From positions 1 to 9,837 of the forward strand of contig JAFYYO010000363.1 of assembly GCA_017557475.1 (NCBI GenBank): 9,837 nucleotides of DNA, written 5' to 3'. Source of the stretch: Bacteroidaceae bacterium. Lineage in GTDB: Bacteria > Bacteroidota > Bacteroidia > Bacteroidales > Bacteroidaceae. This document shows, piece by piece, positions 1-5,296 of the stretch. The notes beneath the pieces were generated by a model. That model saw nothing but the letters and a program-made list of their open reading frames with translations, had not been told where the DNA came from and did no database searches. How positions within the stretch are numbered: position 1 is the stretch's first letter; every line of letters starts with the position of its first letter. The position numbers were made by a program, and so were the translations under genes.

Positions 1-722
1 CCGGAATTGCCGCTATTGATGGCAGCATCGGTCTGGATGAAGCTCTCGATGCCGTTTGCTCCAAGAGAGCGAGCCGTTGCACTCACGATACCAGCAGTTA
101 CGGTCGAGGTCAGATTGAAGGGATTGCCGACTGCAAGCACCCACTGCCCCAGTTTGAGGTCGTCGCTATTGCCTATTGTGATGGCAGGCAGATTCTTGGC
201 GTCAATCTTGATGAGAGCGAGGTCGGTAGTAGCGTCGCAACCAATGATGCGGCCCTTGAACTCGCGATTGTCATTCAGTTTCACCTCAATCTCGTCAGCC
301 TCGCCAACTACATGATTGTTCGTCACGATGTAGCCGTCGTCAGAGATAATCACGCCGCTACCGGCTGCATGACGGTCAGGCTCTTTGTATTCGCGTTGCT
401 GAGGTTGCTGACCTCTGCCGCCAAAGCCGAAGATATCGCCAAAGAAATCGTCGAAGAACGGGTTTTGTTGAATCTGATACCTTTGCGTCTTGCCCGTCTG
501 CGTTACCTTAATATATACAACGGATTCCACAGCACTCTCCGCAGCCGTCGTCAAATCGACATAACCGCCAGGAGCTGCCACCTGAGCAGGCATTGCTGCC
601 GTTGGCTCTGGATTGAGGGGTTGACTACTTGATGCTGCACTTCTAACCACAGCACCTGTCACTGCACTGCTGCCCAGAATAAGGGCAATCGCGCCTAACC
701 AATTCTTAGTTGTCTGTGTCAT
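1..722 (-). CDS. degP: DegP/HtrA-family periplasmic serine protease, 3' part cut by window edge
   Basis: Reading from the ATG at 722-720 towards position 1 gives 240 codons with no stop; the gene leaves the window. HtrA proteases degrade or refold damaged envelope proteins in the periplasm. Residues 8-26 are hydrophobic (signal peptide or anchor). A linker follows, then a Phe/Gly/Gln-rich LA-loop-like stretch at about 88-110. The trypsin-like domain carries the full triad: His137 in TNNHVV, Asp167 in TTDLALIKI and Ser240 in NSGNS, which is the last complete codon (positions 3-5). The spacings match the DegP/DegQ family. The PDZ domains expected after the protease domain are outside the window, so DegP, DegQ and DegS types cannot be told apart. 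The start is supported by a -7 box about 63 bp upstream. The gene appears monocistronic at its 5' side. Confidence 0.93.
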   Translation of the reverse strand, partial: MTQTTKNWLGAIALILGSSAVTGAVVRSAASSSQPLNPEPTAAMPAQVAAPGGYVDLTTAAESAVESVVYIKVTQTGKTQRYQIQQNPFFDDFFGDIFGFGGRGQQPQQREYKEPDRHAAGSGVIISDDGYIVTNNHVVGEADEIEVKLNDNREFKGRIIGCDATTDLALIKIDAKNLPAITIGNSDDLKLGQWVLAVGNPFNLTSTVTAGIVSATARSLGANGIESFIQTDAAINSGNS

Positions 723-733
723 AGTTATTGTTG

Positions 734-773
734 AGTTTAATAGTTTAACAGTTTATTAGTTTAAGAGTTCAAA
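734..773. repeat. 8-bp tandem repeat in the htrA leader
   Basis: Five consecutive 8-bp units on the plus strand start at 734, 742, 750, 758 and 766. Four share AGTTTA followed by two variable bases; the fifth is AGTTCAAA. The block lies between the htrA -7 box (785-792) and its start codon (722), so it would be in the 5' untranslated RNA. It is also the only sequence in the position of a ribosome-binding region. Confidence 0.7.
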
Positions 774-784
774 AATCTCTGCGG

Positions 785-792
785 CAAAGGTA
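785..792 (-). promoter_or_regulatory. htrA promoter, Bacteroidetes -7 box
   Basis: The minus strand reads TACCTTTG here, an exact match to the Bacteroidetes -7 consensus TAnnTTTG, about 63 bp before the htrA ATG. Transcription would begin near 775-780. No clear TTTG is seen at the -33 position, where the sequence is A-rich on the minus strand. Confidence 0.6.
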
Positions 793-994
793 AATACATT
801 TTATATTAGTATGTTCTTTTCCTTTTAACCTTTTCACTTTTCAAACTTTTAATTAACGGTTCTTAATCTCGGCATAATCGTTTTTCACATTTGTTTTTAC
901 AAATTCCATGCCAAAGCAAAGCCCTGCGACCATTTGACAGAAAATGACAGAGGACAGAGACAATGGAGCATTCTTTCAGGTTAGTGGTTAGAGG
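793..994. other. Non-coding stretch upstream of htrA with TGACAG motifs
   Basis: No credible reading frame is seen. The left half is T-rich on the plus strand. TGACAG occurs at 935-940 and 945-950, with GACAG at 953-957 and another TGACAG at 1011-1016. The same TGACA word recurs at 1508-1531 and, inverted, at 1633-1657. Confidence 0.4.
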
Positions 995-1193
995 AATGCC
1001 ATTAGGCATTTGACAGAGGTAGCCAGTTATTTCAATTACTGGTAGGAGAGGTTTAGAAGGAGGATTGCATGCCGTAGGTATGCGTCAGGGGTTTCGTGGG
1101 GGTTGCGTACCTAAAGGCACGCTATTTTTGCTGTTTGTCTGTTTCCCAGCCATTAAAATGGCAGGCTAACTTTGTCAAGCCCCGATGGGGCTT
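995..1193. repeat. Cluster of six short inverted repeats (REP-like)
   Basis: Six hairpin-forming palindromes lie head to tail: 995-1010 (AATGCC/GGCATT, loop ATTA), 1023-1042 (8-bp arms with one mismatch), 1067-1083 (GCATGCC/GGTATGC with one G-U pair), 1105-1122 (GCGTACC/GGCACGC), 1149-1162 (GCCATT/AATGGC) and 1177-1193 (AAGCCCC/GGGGCTT, loop GAT). The elements at 1067 and 1105 are inverted copies of one hairpin: the minus strand of the second reads GCGTGCC, TTTA, GGTACGC. No T-tract marks any of them as an ordinary terminator. This resembles repetitive extragenic palindrome arrays; membership of a family is inferred. Confidence 0.65.
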
Positions 1194-1198
1194 CCCCA

Positions 1199-1264
1199 AA
1201 CTAGACATGTCTAATTCGCGATCATAACGTGTTATGCTGCGCATCATAACGTGTTATGTTTGGA
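1199..1264. repeat. 22-bp tandem repeat array 1, palindromic units
   Basis: ATCATAACGTGTTATG occurs twice, at 1221-1236 and 1243-1258, exactly 22 bp apart. Each copy is a near palindrome, CATAAC-GT-GTTATG. The preceding 22 bp (1199-1220) contain the perfect palindrome TAGACATGTCTA (1202-1213) and begin with AACTAGACA, which recurs in array 2 at 5207-5215. The next 22 bp (1265-1286) keep only TTAACGTG and appear degraded. GTTATGTTTG at 1252-1261 is also shared with array 2. Confidence 0.65.
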
Positions 1265-1507
1265 AATTTAACGTGGGTCGTTGTGCATTGACGCTACCGT
1301 TTTCAGTAAGTCAAAGATTCTTTTGGGATAAGGGAGCGCCGCTGCGTGTCCTTATTTATATGTTGTATGCCGCTATCGACATTCTGTTTTTCTTAATCCG
1401 ATACAAAGGTACGGTGTTTTTCTCAGGTATAAAATTTCCCGTTTTATACTTTTTGAAACGGGTGCGGCTCCCGTGTTTTGTAGAGGAATTTCTTTTATGC
1501 AGAGACT
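1265..1507. other. Non-coding stretch with two hairpins and a minus-strand -7-like box
   Basis: The open frames here (1234-1521 plus, 1356-1628 minus) lack recognisable domains and I do not accept them. A perfect 8-bp stem GTATAAAA/TTTTATAC (1427-1434 with 1442-1449) is followed by TTTTT, and ACGGG/CCCGT (1458-1462 with 1470-1474) by GTTTT. Either could be a weak terminator. TACCTTTG on the minus strand at 1404-1411 matches a -7 box, but no convincing gene follows it. Confidence 0.4.
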
Positions 1508-1659
1508 CTGTGACAGAATGACACTTGTGACAAGCAAAAAAAGAGAAGCGACGTTTTCTTCTATATATATCAATAATTACATATGGTATTAATAATAAAG
1601 TAATATATAGCCTTTCCTTCTCTCTCAAAATCTTTTGTCATTTTTGTCATTTTGTCACA
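1508..1659. repeat. Long imperfect inverted repeat with triple TGACA/TGTCA arms
   Basis: The left arm (1508-1531) holds three TGACA words about ten bases apart. The right arm (1636-1659) holds three TGTCA words with similar spacing and is its imperfect reverse complement, matching at roughly three quarters of positions. Inside, CTATATATA near 1560 faces TAATATATAG near 1602-1611, so the whole 150 bp could fold as one interrupted hairpin. On the right, TTTTGTCA is repeated directly at 1633, 1642 and 1650. Confidence 0.55.
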
Positions 1660-1676
1660 AACCTTTCGTAACTTTA
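1643..1676 (+). promoter_or_regulatory. Possible promoter for the small-peptide genes
   Basis: TAACTTTA at 1669-1676 differs from the Bacteroidetes -7 consensus TAnnTTTG only at the last base. TTTG at 1643-1646 lies 22 bp upstream, slightly further than the usual spacing for a -33 box. The element would drive the broken small gene and the 49-codon gene. Confidence 0.35.
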
Positions 1677-1716
1677 CACCCGAAAACAGAATAAAACCTA
1701 ACGATAATTAACTTAT

Positions 1717-1928
1717 ATAAAACTCGTCCTCATTGCTTTAATTCTCAGGCTTGCTGCTTGTGTTGCCATTGCGGGCATATTTTGCGCAATCGTTTATACA
1801 ATTCACTTTTCCCCTGCTACATAATGACACTCGTGGCACTCTCTCTGCTTAACCGTCTTGCAGGTCAACGCATGAGTAAGGCTATGAAAGGTATCAACAT
1901 TATCAACAACAAAAAGATAATCAAGTAA
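1717..1928 (+). pseudogene. Possible frameshifted small two-helix membrane protein
   Basis: Frame A, 1717-1824, reads IKLVLIALILRLAACVAI and continues hydrophobic to ...FSPAT before a stop; it begins ATA AAA and has no ATG, GTG or TTG at a useful place. Frame B opens at the ATG of 1824-1826, overlapping that stop as TAATG. It encodes 34 residues: a hydrophobic start (MTLVALSLLNRLAG), then a Lys-rich tail ending in NNKKIIK, stopping at 1926-1928. Joined across one frameshift, the two give about 70 residues with two membrane segments and a basic tail, the shape of a small inner-membrane protein. The alternative is two translationally coupled short peptides, of which only B has a normal start. 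No family is recognised. The 49-codon gene starts one base after frame B ends. Confidence 0.3.
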
Positions 1929-1929
1929 T

Positions 1930-2079
1930 ATGAAAAAGATATATTTGATGCCTGCTATGCAAATCAACGAAGCGCAAGTCGTTGGCATGATGGCAATCAG
2001 TCTTCAAAACGGCAATGCCGATACCGATAAAGAAGTTCTGACAAAAGAGAACGACGATTGGAACATATGGGAAGAATAA
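1930..2079 (+). CDS. 49-residue small protein of Bacteroidales type, unknown function
   Basis: The ATG at 1930 opens a frame beginning MKKIYLMPAMQINEAQ and ending in the acidic, Trp-containing tail NDDWNIWEE. Small proteins of this build are common hypothetical proteins in Prevotella and Bacteroides: MKK-x-Y-x-x-P start, a Met/Ala/Ser-containing centre and an Asp/Trp C-terminus. This is from memory of such sequences, and no function is established. There is no signal peptide or membrane segment. The leader is A-rich (AACAACAAAAAG), as is usual for Bacteroidetes starts. A strong terminator begins 24 bp after the stop, and the broken small gene lies one base upstream, so the two probably shared a transcript. 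Confidence 0.7.
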   Translation: MKKIYLMPAMQINEAQVVGMMAISLQNGNADTDKEVLTKENDDWNIWEE

Positions 2080-2103
2080 CCCTTGAACCACGTATGAAAC
2101 ATG

Positions 2104-2131
2104 AGCCCTCTCCTATTTGGAGGGGGCTTTT
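2104..2131 (+). terminator. Rho-independent terminator of the 49-codon gene
   Basis: AGCCCTCTCC (2104-2113) pairs with GGAGGGGGCT (2119-2128) through ten pairs including one G-U, around loop TATTT, and runs into TTTT. It closes the small-peptide unit and separates it from rnpB. Confidence 0.85.
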
Positions 2132-2187
2132 GTGTATAGATAAACTTAACTCATCTGTCCTTATCCCAGAAAAAAAGTGGCGATAAC

Positions 2188-2218
2188 TTGTGCACATTCA
2201 AAAAGTTTCGTACCTTTG
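2188..2218 (+). promoter_or_regulatory. rnpB promoter
   Basis: TACCTTTG at 2211-2218 is an exact Bacteroidetes -7 box. TTG at 2188-2190 lies 20 bp upstream, in the position of the -33 element. Transcription starting a few bases downstream fits the RNase P RNA 5' end near 2233. Confidence 0.75.
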
Positions 2219-2232
2219 CCCGCAGAAAAAGA

Positions 2233-2612
2233 ATCAGTGAACCGGCTTGTCGCTGCTGAAAAGGAGAGGAAAGTCCGGGCAACACAGGGCATCTCGCTTC
2301 CTAACAGGAAGAGGTCCGCGAGGGTCTGATAGTGCAGAAGAAAAGAACCGCCTGCGCCTGAGCAAAGCGAAGAACTGAGTTCAGTCAAAAGGTAAGGGTG
2401 AGAAGGTGGGGTAAGAGCCTACCAGGTCGGCAGTGATGTCGATGCTGTGCACTCCGAGAGTTGAAAGTTCATGTAAACCGACGCACACAAAGAGAGGGCG
2501 GCCCGCTCGAGTCGGAGGGTAGAACGATAGAGGGCAGCGGTGACGTTGTCCGTAGATAAATGGCAAGCATCCCAGCAATGGGAAACAGAACCCGGCTTAC
2601 AGGTTCACTGAA
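2233..2612 (+). ncRNA. rnpB: RNase P RNA, bacterial type A
   Basis: This is the catalytic RNA of RNase P, which cleaves the 5' leader from tRNA precursors. Conserved blocks appear in order: GAGGAAAGTCCGGGC at 2266-2280, a GGGTGAGAAGG / GGTAAGAGCCTACCA block around 2396-2424, GTAAACCG at about 2473-2480, TAGATAAATGGC at 2553-2564, and ACAGAACCCGGCTTAC at 2585-2600. The ends are set by helix P1: TCAGTGAACC (2234-2243) pairs perfectly with GGTTCACTGA (2602-2611). The length of about 380 nt is normal. It has its own promoter upstream and terminator downstream. The end positions are good to a few bases. Confidence 0.95.
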
Positions 2613-2617
2613 CATAC

Positions 2618-2658
2618 AGCCCCCTTCCCATACCTCCCCCAAAGAGGAGGGGGCTTTT
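2618..2658 (+). terminator. rnpB terminator
   Basis: AGCCCCCT (2618-2625) pairs with AGGGGGCT (2648-2655), with an inner CCTC/GAGG pairing (2633-2636 with 2644-2647), followed by TTTT. It begins six bases after the RNase P RNA 3' end. Confidence 0.8.
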
Positions 2659-2687
2659 AAATGAAAGAACTGAAGAACAAGATAATT

Positions 2688-2719
2688 CTCTAAACTCTAA
2701 ACCTTAAACAATAAACTTT
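2688..2719 (+). repeat. TAAA-rich tandem leader before the YihY gene
   Basis: CTCTAAA occurs twice in tandem (2688-2694, 2695-2701), followed by TTAAAC and ATAAAC variants up to the TTG start. No -7 box is seen between the rnpB terminator and this gene, so its transcription start is unclear. Confidence 0.5.
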
Positions 2720-2721
2720 AC

Positions 2722-3996
2722 TTGGTCAGTTTAGAACATATTTGGAGCGTCAATGAGAAACGGCTGAGCTTCTTGCAAAAGCTTGGGCTGAGGATTCTGA
2801 AGCGGTTCGTCATCACTTGGGAGTGCATCACCAAGAACCGCATCATGAACTACGCTTCTGCCCTTACTTATAGTAGTATGCTGGCTGCAGTTCCAGTTCT
2901 TGCTATTATCTTTGCCATCGCTCGAGGGTTTGGCTTCGACACCATTATTGAGACCAAGTTAAGAAGCTCGCTTTCAGGCAATCCTGACATCGCAGATACG
3001 ATTCTCTACTTCGTTGAGTCTTACCTGCAACATACCAAGGGTGGCGTCTTCATCGGCATTGGCTTGATCTTCTTGCTCTACACCCTACTCTCGCTTACAG
3101 CCAACATTGAGCAAGCTTTCAACACAATTTGGTATGTAAAACGTTCGCGTTCGGTCTATCGTCAAGTTATCGATTATTTCGGTATCTTCCTGCTGCTTCC
3201 CTTCGTTGTGGTTATTATGAGCGGTATCGGAATCTTCCTTCAAACCTTCCGCACACTTTTGCCGAACACACAACTGTTTAGCAAAACGATGACTTTCGGC
3301 TTGCATGTTTCGCCAGTCATCATTGCGATATTGGCTTTTTTGCTGCTCTATAAGTTCATGCCAAACACGCGAGTCAAGTGGAAAAACTGCATTTGGCCGA
3401 GCATTCTGGCAGGTACGGTATTCATGATCGTCGAGTGGATTTACGTCCACTACCAGATAAAGTTGAGTGCTTATAACGCCATTTACGGTTCGTTTGCTGC
3501 GATTCCTTTGTTCATGTTGTGGATGCAAATCTCTTGGTGCATATGCCTGTTTGGAGCGCAACTCTGCTATGCGAACCAAAGCATACACACTTACGCATTC
3601 GAACGCATTAGTGACGAGTTGAGTCGTCGTTATCGTGATACGCTTATCTTGCTGCTAATGAGCCGTATCTGCAAGCATTTTGCAGCTGGATTGAAGCCGT
3701 TCACGGCTCACAAACTGGCCGTCGATACGCATCTTCCCGATAGTCTTGTTGGCATTCTTCTTGGCGAGTTGACCGATATGCAACTGCTTGTCGAGATGCA
3801 TACAGAGGAAGATAACGAGCCTCGCTACCTGCCTGCAATCGACATTCACCGCATTACCGTCGGAATGGTGACTCGTCGTATCGATTCTCACGGCATCGAG
3901 AATCCGTCTCTTGTCTGGCAGACAGGAACGCCTGAATGGGATTCTCTTCGCAGTCTTCGCAACGAAAACGAGGACGCTCTCCTGATTGATTTATAG
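2722..3996 (+). CDS. YihY/BrkB-family inner-membrane protein
   Basis: A 424-residue protein with six predicted membrane segments at about 46-70, 105-133, 152-176, 195-213, 223-243 and 256-282. A cytoplasmic C-terminal part (about 295-424) has a winged-helix-like stretch around 335-358. Family hallmarks are the N-terminal NYASALTYSSMLAAVPVLA segment followed by FAIARGFGF, and YNAIYGSFAAIPLFMLWM before the last helix. The family was once named ribonuclease BN by mistake; its present role is unsettled (membrane transport or envelope). The start is taken as TTG at 2722. An in-frame stop lies at 2698, and the first ATG (2845) falls inside the conserved N-terminal region. The gene converges on ispE with 17 bp between stops and no visible terminator. 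Confidence 0.88.
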   Translation: MVSLEHIWSVNEKRLSFLQKLGLRILKRFVITWECITKNRIMNYASALTYSSMLAAVPVLAIIFAIARGFGFDTIIETKLRSSLSGNPDIADTILYFVESYLQHTKGGVFIGIGLIFLLYTLLSLTANIEQAFNTIWYVKRSRSVYRQVIDYFGIFLLLPFVVVIMSGIGIFLQTFRTLLPNTQLFSKTMTFGLHVSPVIIAILAFLLLYKFMPNTRVKWKNCIWPSILAGTVFMIVEWIYVHYQIKLSAYNAIYGSFAAIPLFMLWMQISWCICLFGAQLCYANQSIHTYAFERISDELSRRYRDTLILLLMSRICKHFAAGLKPFTAHKLAVDTHLPDSLVGILLGELTDMQLLVEMHTEEDNEPRYLPAIDIHRITVGMVTRRIDSHGIENPSLVWQTGTPEWDSLRSLRNENEDALLIDL

Positions 3997-4013
3997 GAGT
4001 TTCCTGCCTTCTT

Positions 4014-4838
4014 TTATAGCTGACAAACGAAGGTGAAATGCTTTGAAAAGAGGTTTTCACAAGTCGGACGCGAACGGAAGAGGCCGAAGATTGTGCTTCC
4101 GCTTCCGCTCATCGACGCATAAGCGGCTCCCTGACGATAAAGTTCCTCCTTGATTTCCCTGAGTAATGGGTGCTTGAAGAAGATGTTTTCTTCAAAGTCA
4201 TTCAGCATTTTTCCTTCCCATTGCCCGACTGGTAACTTCGCAACCTCAAGCAAAGAACAAGCAGGTCTGTGTGGACGAACTCCAGCATAAGCATCGCGAG
4301 TTGAAACATGAACTTCCGGCTTAACAAGCATTAAGTACCACTCCTTGAGACTCAACGAGATAGGCGTGAACACATCACCTATTCCTTCAGCAAACAAAGG
4401 GTGTGGATTTATGAAGAAAGGGCAGTCTGCTCCGAGCTTGCGAACAAGGTCTTTCATCTGCGCTTCTGAGAGCGGAAGGTCGTAAAGCTGGGCGAGTGTC
4501 CTGATCATGCAAGCCGCATCGCTACTTCCGCCACCAAGTCCTGCGCCACTTGGAATGACTTTCTTCAGGTCGATACTAAGCGAAGGAACTGGAAAACCTT
4601 CTTGTCTGAGCAAACGAACTGCGCGAAGCACCAAGTTGTCCTGAACCTCGCCTTCCAAAGGATTTCCCTCGAGCGTCAGGAAGTCTTCGCCTTCATTTTC
4701 CCTGATGGTCAGTTCATCGAAAAGCGGAACAGGATAAAAGATGGTTTCTATGTTGTGATAGCCGTCTGGACGGCGTTCCACGATGTTCAGGCCAAGATTG
4801 ATTTTGCAGCCAGTTTGCACGAAATGGGATCTGTTCAT
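4014..4838 (-). CDS. ispE: 4-diphosphocytidyl-2-C-methyl-D-erythritol kinase
   Basis: IspE phosphorylates the 2-hydroxyl of CDP-methylerythritol with ATP, the fourth step of the non-mevalonate (MEP) route to isoprenoids, in the cytoplasm. The 274-residue product is a GHMP kinase of normal length. Visible features are CKINLGLNIVERRPDGYHNI at 11-30 with Lys12, the ATP-binding glycine loop PSGAGLGGGSSDAA at 96-109, KLGADCPFF with catalytic Asp138, and the C-terminal MSGSGSTIFGLF at about 243-254. The frame stays open to an ATG at 4943, but those 35 extra residues come from an A/T-rich tract and the -7 box at 4869-4876 lies inside it. The ATG at 4838 is therefore the real start, and it aligns with the usual IspE N-terminus. 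Confidence 0.95.
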   Translation of the reverse strand: MNRSHFVQTGCKINLGLNIVERRPDGYHNIETIFYPVPLFDELTIRENEGEDFLTLEGNPLEGEVQDNLVLRAVRLLRQEGFPVPSLSIDLKKVIPSGAGLGGGSSDAACMIRTLAQLYDLPLSEAQMKDLVRKLGADCPFFINPHPLFAEGIGDVFTPISLSLKEWYLMLVKPEVHVSTRDAYAGVRPHRPACSLLEVAKLPVGQWEGKMLNDFEENIFFKHPLLREIKEELYRQGAAYASMSGSGSTIFGLFRSRPTCENLFSKHFTFVCQL

Positions 4839-4868
4839 TCTCGCAGTTTTCAATTTCAATTTGTGTTG

Positions 4869-4876
4869 CAAAGATA
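4869..4876 (-). promoter_or_regulatory. ispE promoter, -7 box
   Basis: The minus strand reads TATCTTTG, an exact TAnnTTTG match, 31 bp before the ispE ATG at 4838. Transcription would start near 4862, leaving a leader of about 25 nt. No TTTG is present at -33; that position is taken by the 7-bp repeat. Confidence 0.7.
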
Positions 4877-4881
4877 CAAAT

Positions 4882-4905
4882 AAAAAATGAAAAATGAAAA
4901 ATGAA
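4882..4905. repeat. 7-bp tandem repeat across the ispE -33 region
   Basis: AAAAATG is repeated three times with a period of 7 (its ATGs at 4887, 4894 and 4901, each within one base). The block lies just upstream of the ispE -7 box on the minus strand, so the copy number would set the distance between the -7 box and anything upstream. Confidence 0.6.
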
Positions 4906-4918
4906 AAGGGAAAAATTA

Positions 4919-5071
4919 TTAGTCCGAAGTGCCGAATTTGCAATTTCCTCCAGTTGACAAAATGCTAGAAAAACGCTCTTTCGACTGACTATGCGACTTT
5001 TTCAAAGCCTCTGAGAATCGCGTGAAATTTCGAGGCCTGTACCTAGGGTCGAGCCAACGAGAGCATTTCAT
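4919..5071 (-). CDS. Possible 50-residue basic peptide, unknown
   Basis: An ATG at 5071-5069 opens 50 codons beginning MKCSRWLDPRYRPRNFTRF, ending in CKFGTSD, with TAA at 4921-4919. It is rich in Arg, Lys and Ser and has no membrane segment or signal peptide. I recognise no family. It is offered because a minus-strand -7 box (5153-5160) and a hairpin (5117-5147) lie upstream in the right order. It may equally be a chance frame in repetitive non-coding DNA, and no ribosome-binding sequence supports it. Confidence 0.22.
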   Translation of the reverse strand: MKCSRWLDPRYRPRNFTRFSEALKKSHSQSKERFSSILSTGGNCKFGTSD

Positions 5072-5116
5072 TTTCGCATAACTAACTGAAGATGCCCAGG
5101 TTACAAATCTCGTCCC

Positions 5117-5147
5117 CTAAAACAGGTGGTCAAAACCACCTATTTAG
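5117..5147. other. Imperfect hairpin downstream of a minus-strand promoter-like box
   Basis: AGGTGGT (5124-5130) and ACCACCT (5135-5141) form a perfect 7-bp stem with loop CAAA. It extends after a small internal loop by CTAAA (5117-5121) pairing with TTTAG (5143-5147). If transcribed on the minus strand from the box at 5153-5160, the hairpin would be at the very 5' end of the RNA. Confidence 0.5.
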
Positions 5148-5152
5148 TGTTC

Positions 5153-5160
5153 CAAAGGTA
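5153..5160 (-). promoter_or_regulatory. Candidate minus-strand -7 box
   Basis: The minus strand reads TACCTTTG, an exact -7 consensus, identical to the boxes of rnpB and htrA. No -33 TTTG is seen. It points towards the hairpin at 5117-5147 and the possible 50-codon frame. Confidence 0.35.
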
Positions 5161-5186
5161 CGATTTTCGCCTGTTTTCATGGGCCA

Positions 5187-5296
5187 CGAAACACGTTAAA
5201 TTGCCAAACTAGACACGTTATGTTTGAAAACACTCCCTGTTATGTTTGCCAACACTCCCTGTTAAGTCCGAAAACTTAACCTGTAGAATCCGTTTT
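5187..5296. repeat. 22-bp tandem repeat array 2
   Basis: Five consecutive 22-bp units start at 5187, 5209, 5231, 5253 and 5275. Shared words include ACACGTTA (units 1 and 2), GTTATGTTTG (units 2 and 3) and CACTCCCTGTTA (units 3 and 4). Unit 5 keeps only CCTGT and TCCG in register. There are no unique spacers between units, so this is not a CRISPR array. Units 1-4 each keep GTTA at the same place. AACTAGACA and GTTATGTTTG are shared with array 1 at 1199-1264. Confidence 0.7.

Noticed and set aside
7..632. Two plus-strand frames of about 100 codons at the left edge
   Set aside because: Antisense shadows of the htrA gene, whose catalytic triad is clear.
1404..1411. Minus-strand TACCTTTG as a gene promoter
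   Set aside because: No -33 element and no credible gene or RNA downstream; may belong to repeated non-coding DNA.
1234..1628. Open frames of 95 codons (plus) and 90 codons (minus)
   Set aside because: They overlap each other across hairpins and repeats, have no recognisable domain or start context, and unusual composition.
2661..2693. Ten-codon frame MKELKNKIIL after the rnpB terminator
   Set aside because: Too short to judge, with no support beyond an ATG; it ends before the YihY start and could be chance.
4839..4943. 35-residue N-terminal extension of IspE
   Set aside because: Translated from an A/T repeat tract that contains the promoter; family alignment supports the ATG at 4838.
5187..5296. 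CRISPR-like repeat array
   Set aside because: The 22-bp units abut directly, drift in sequence and have no unique spacers, and no cas gene is present.
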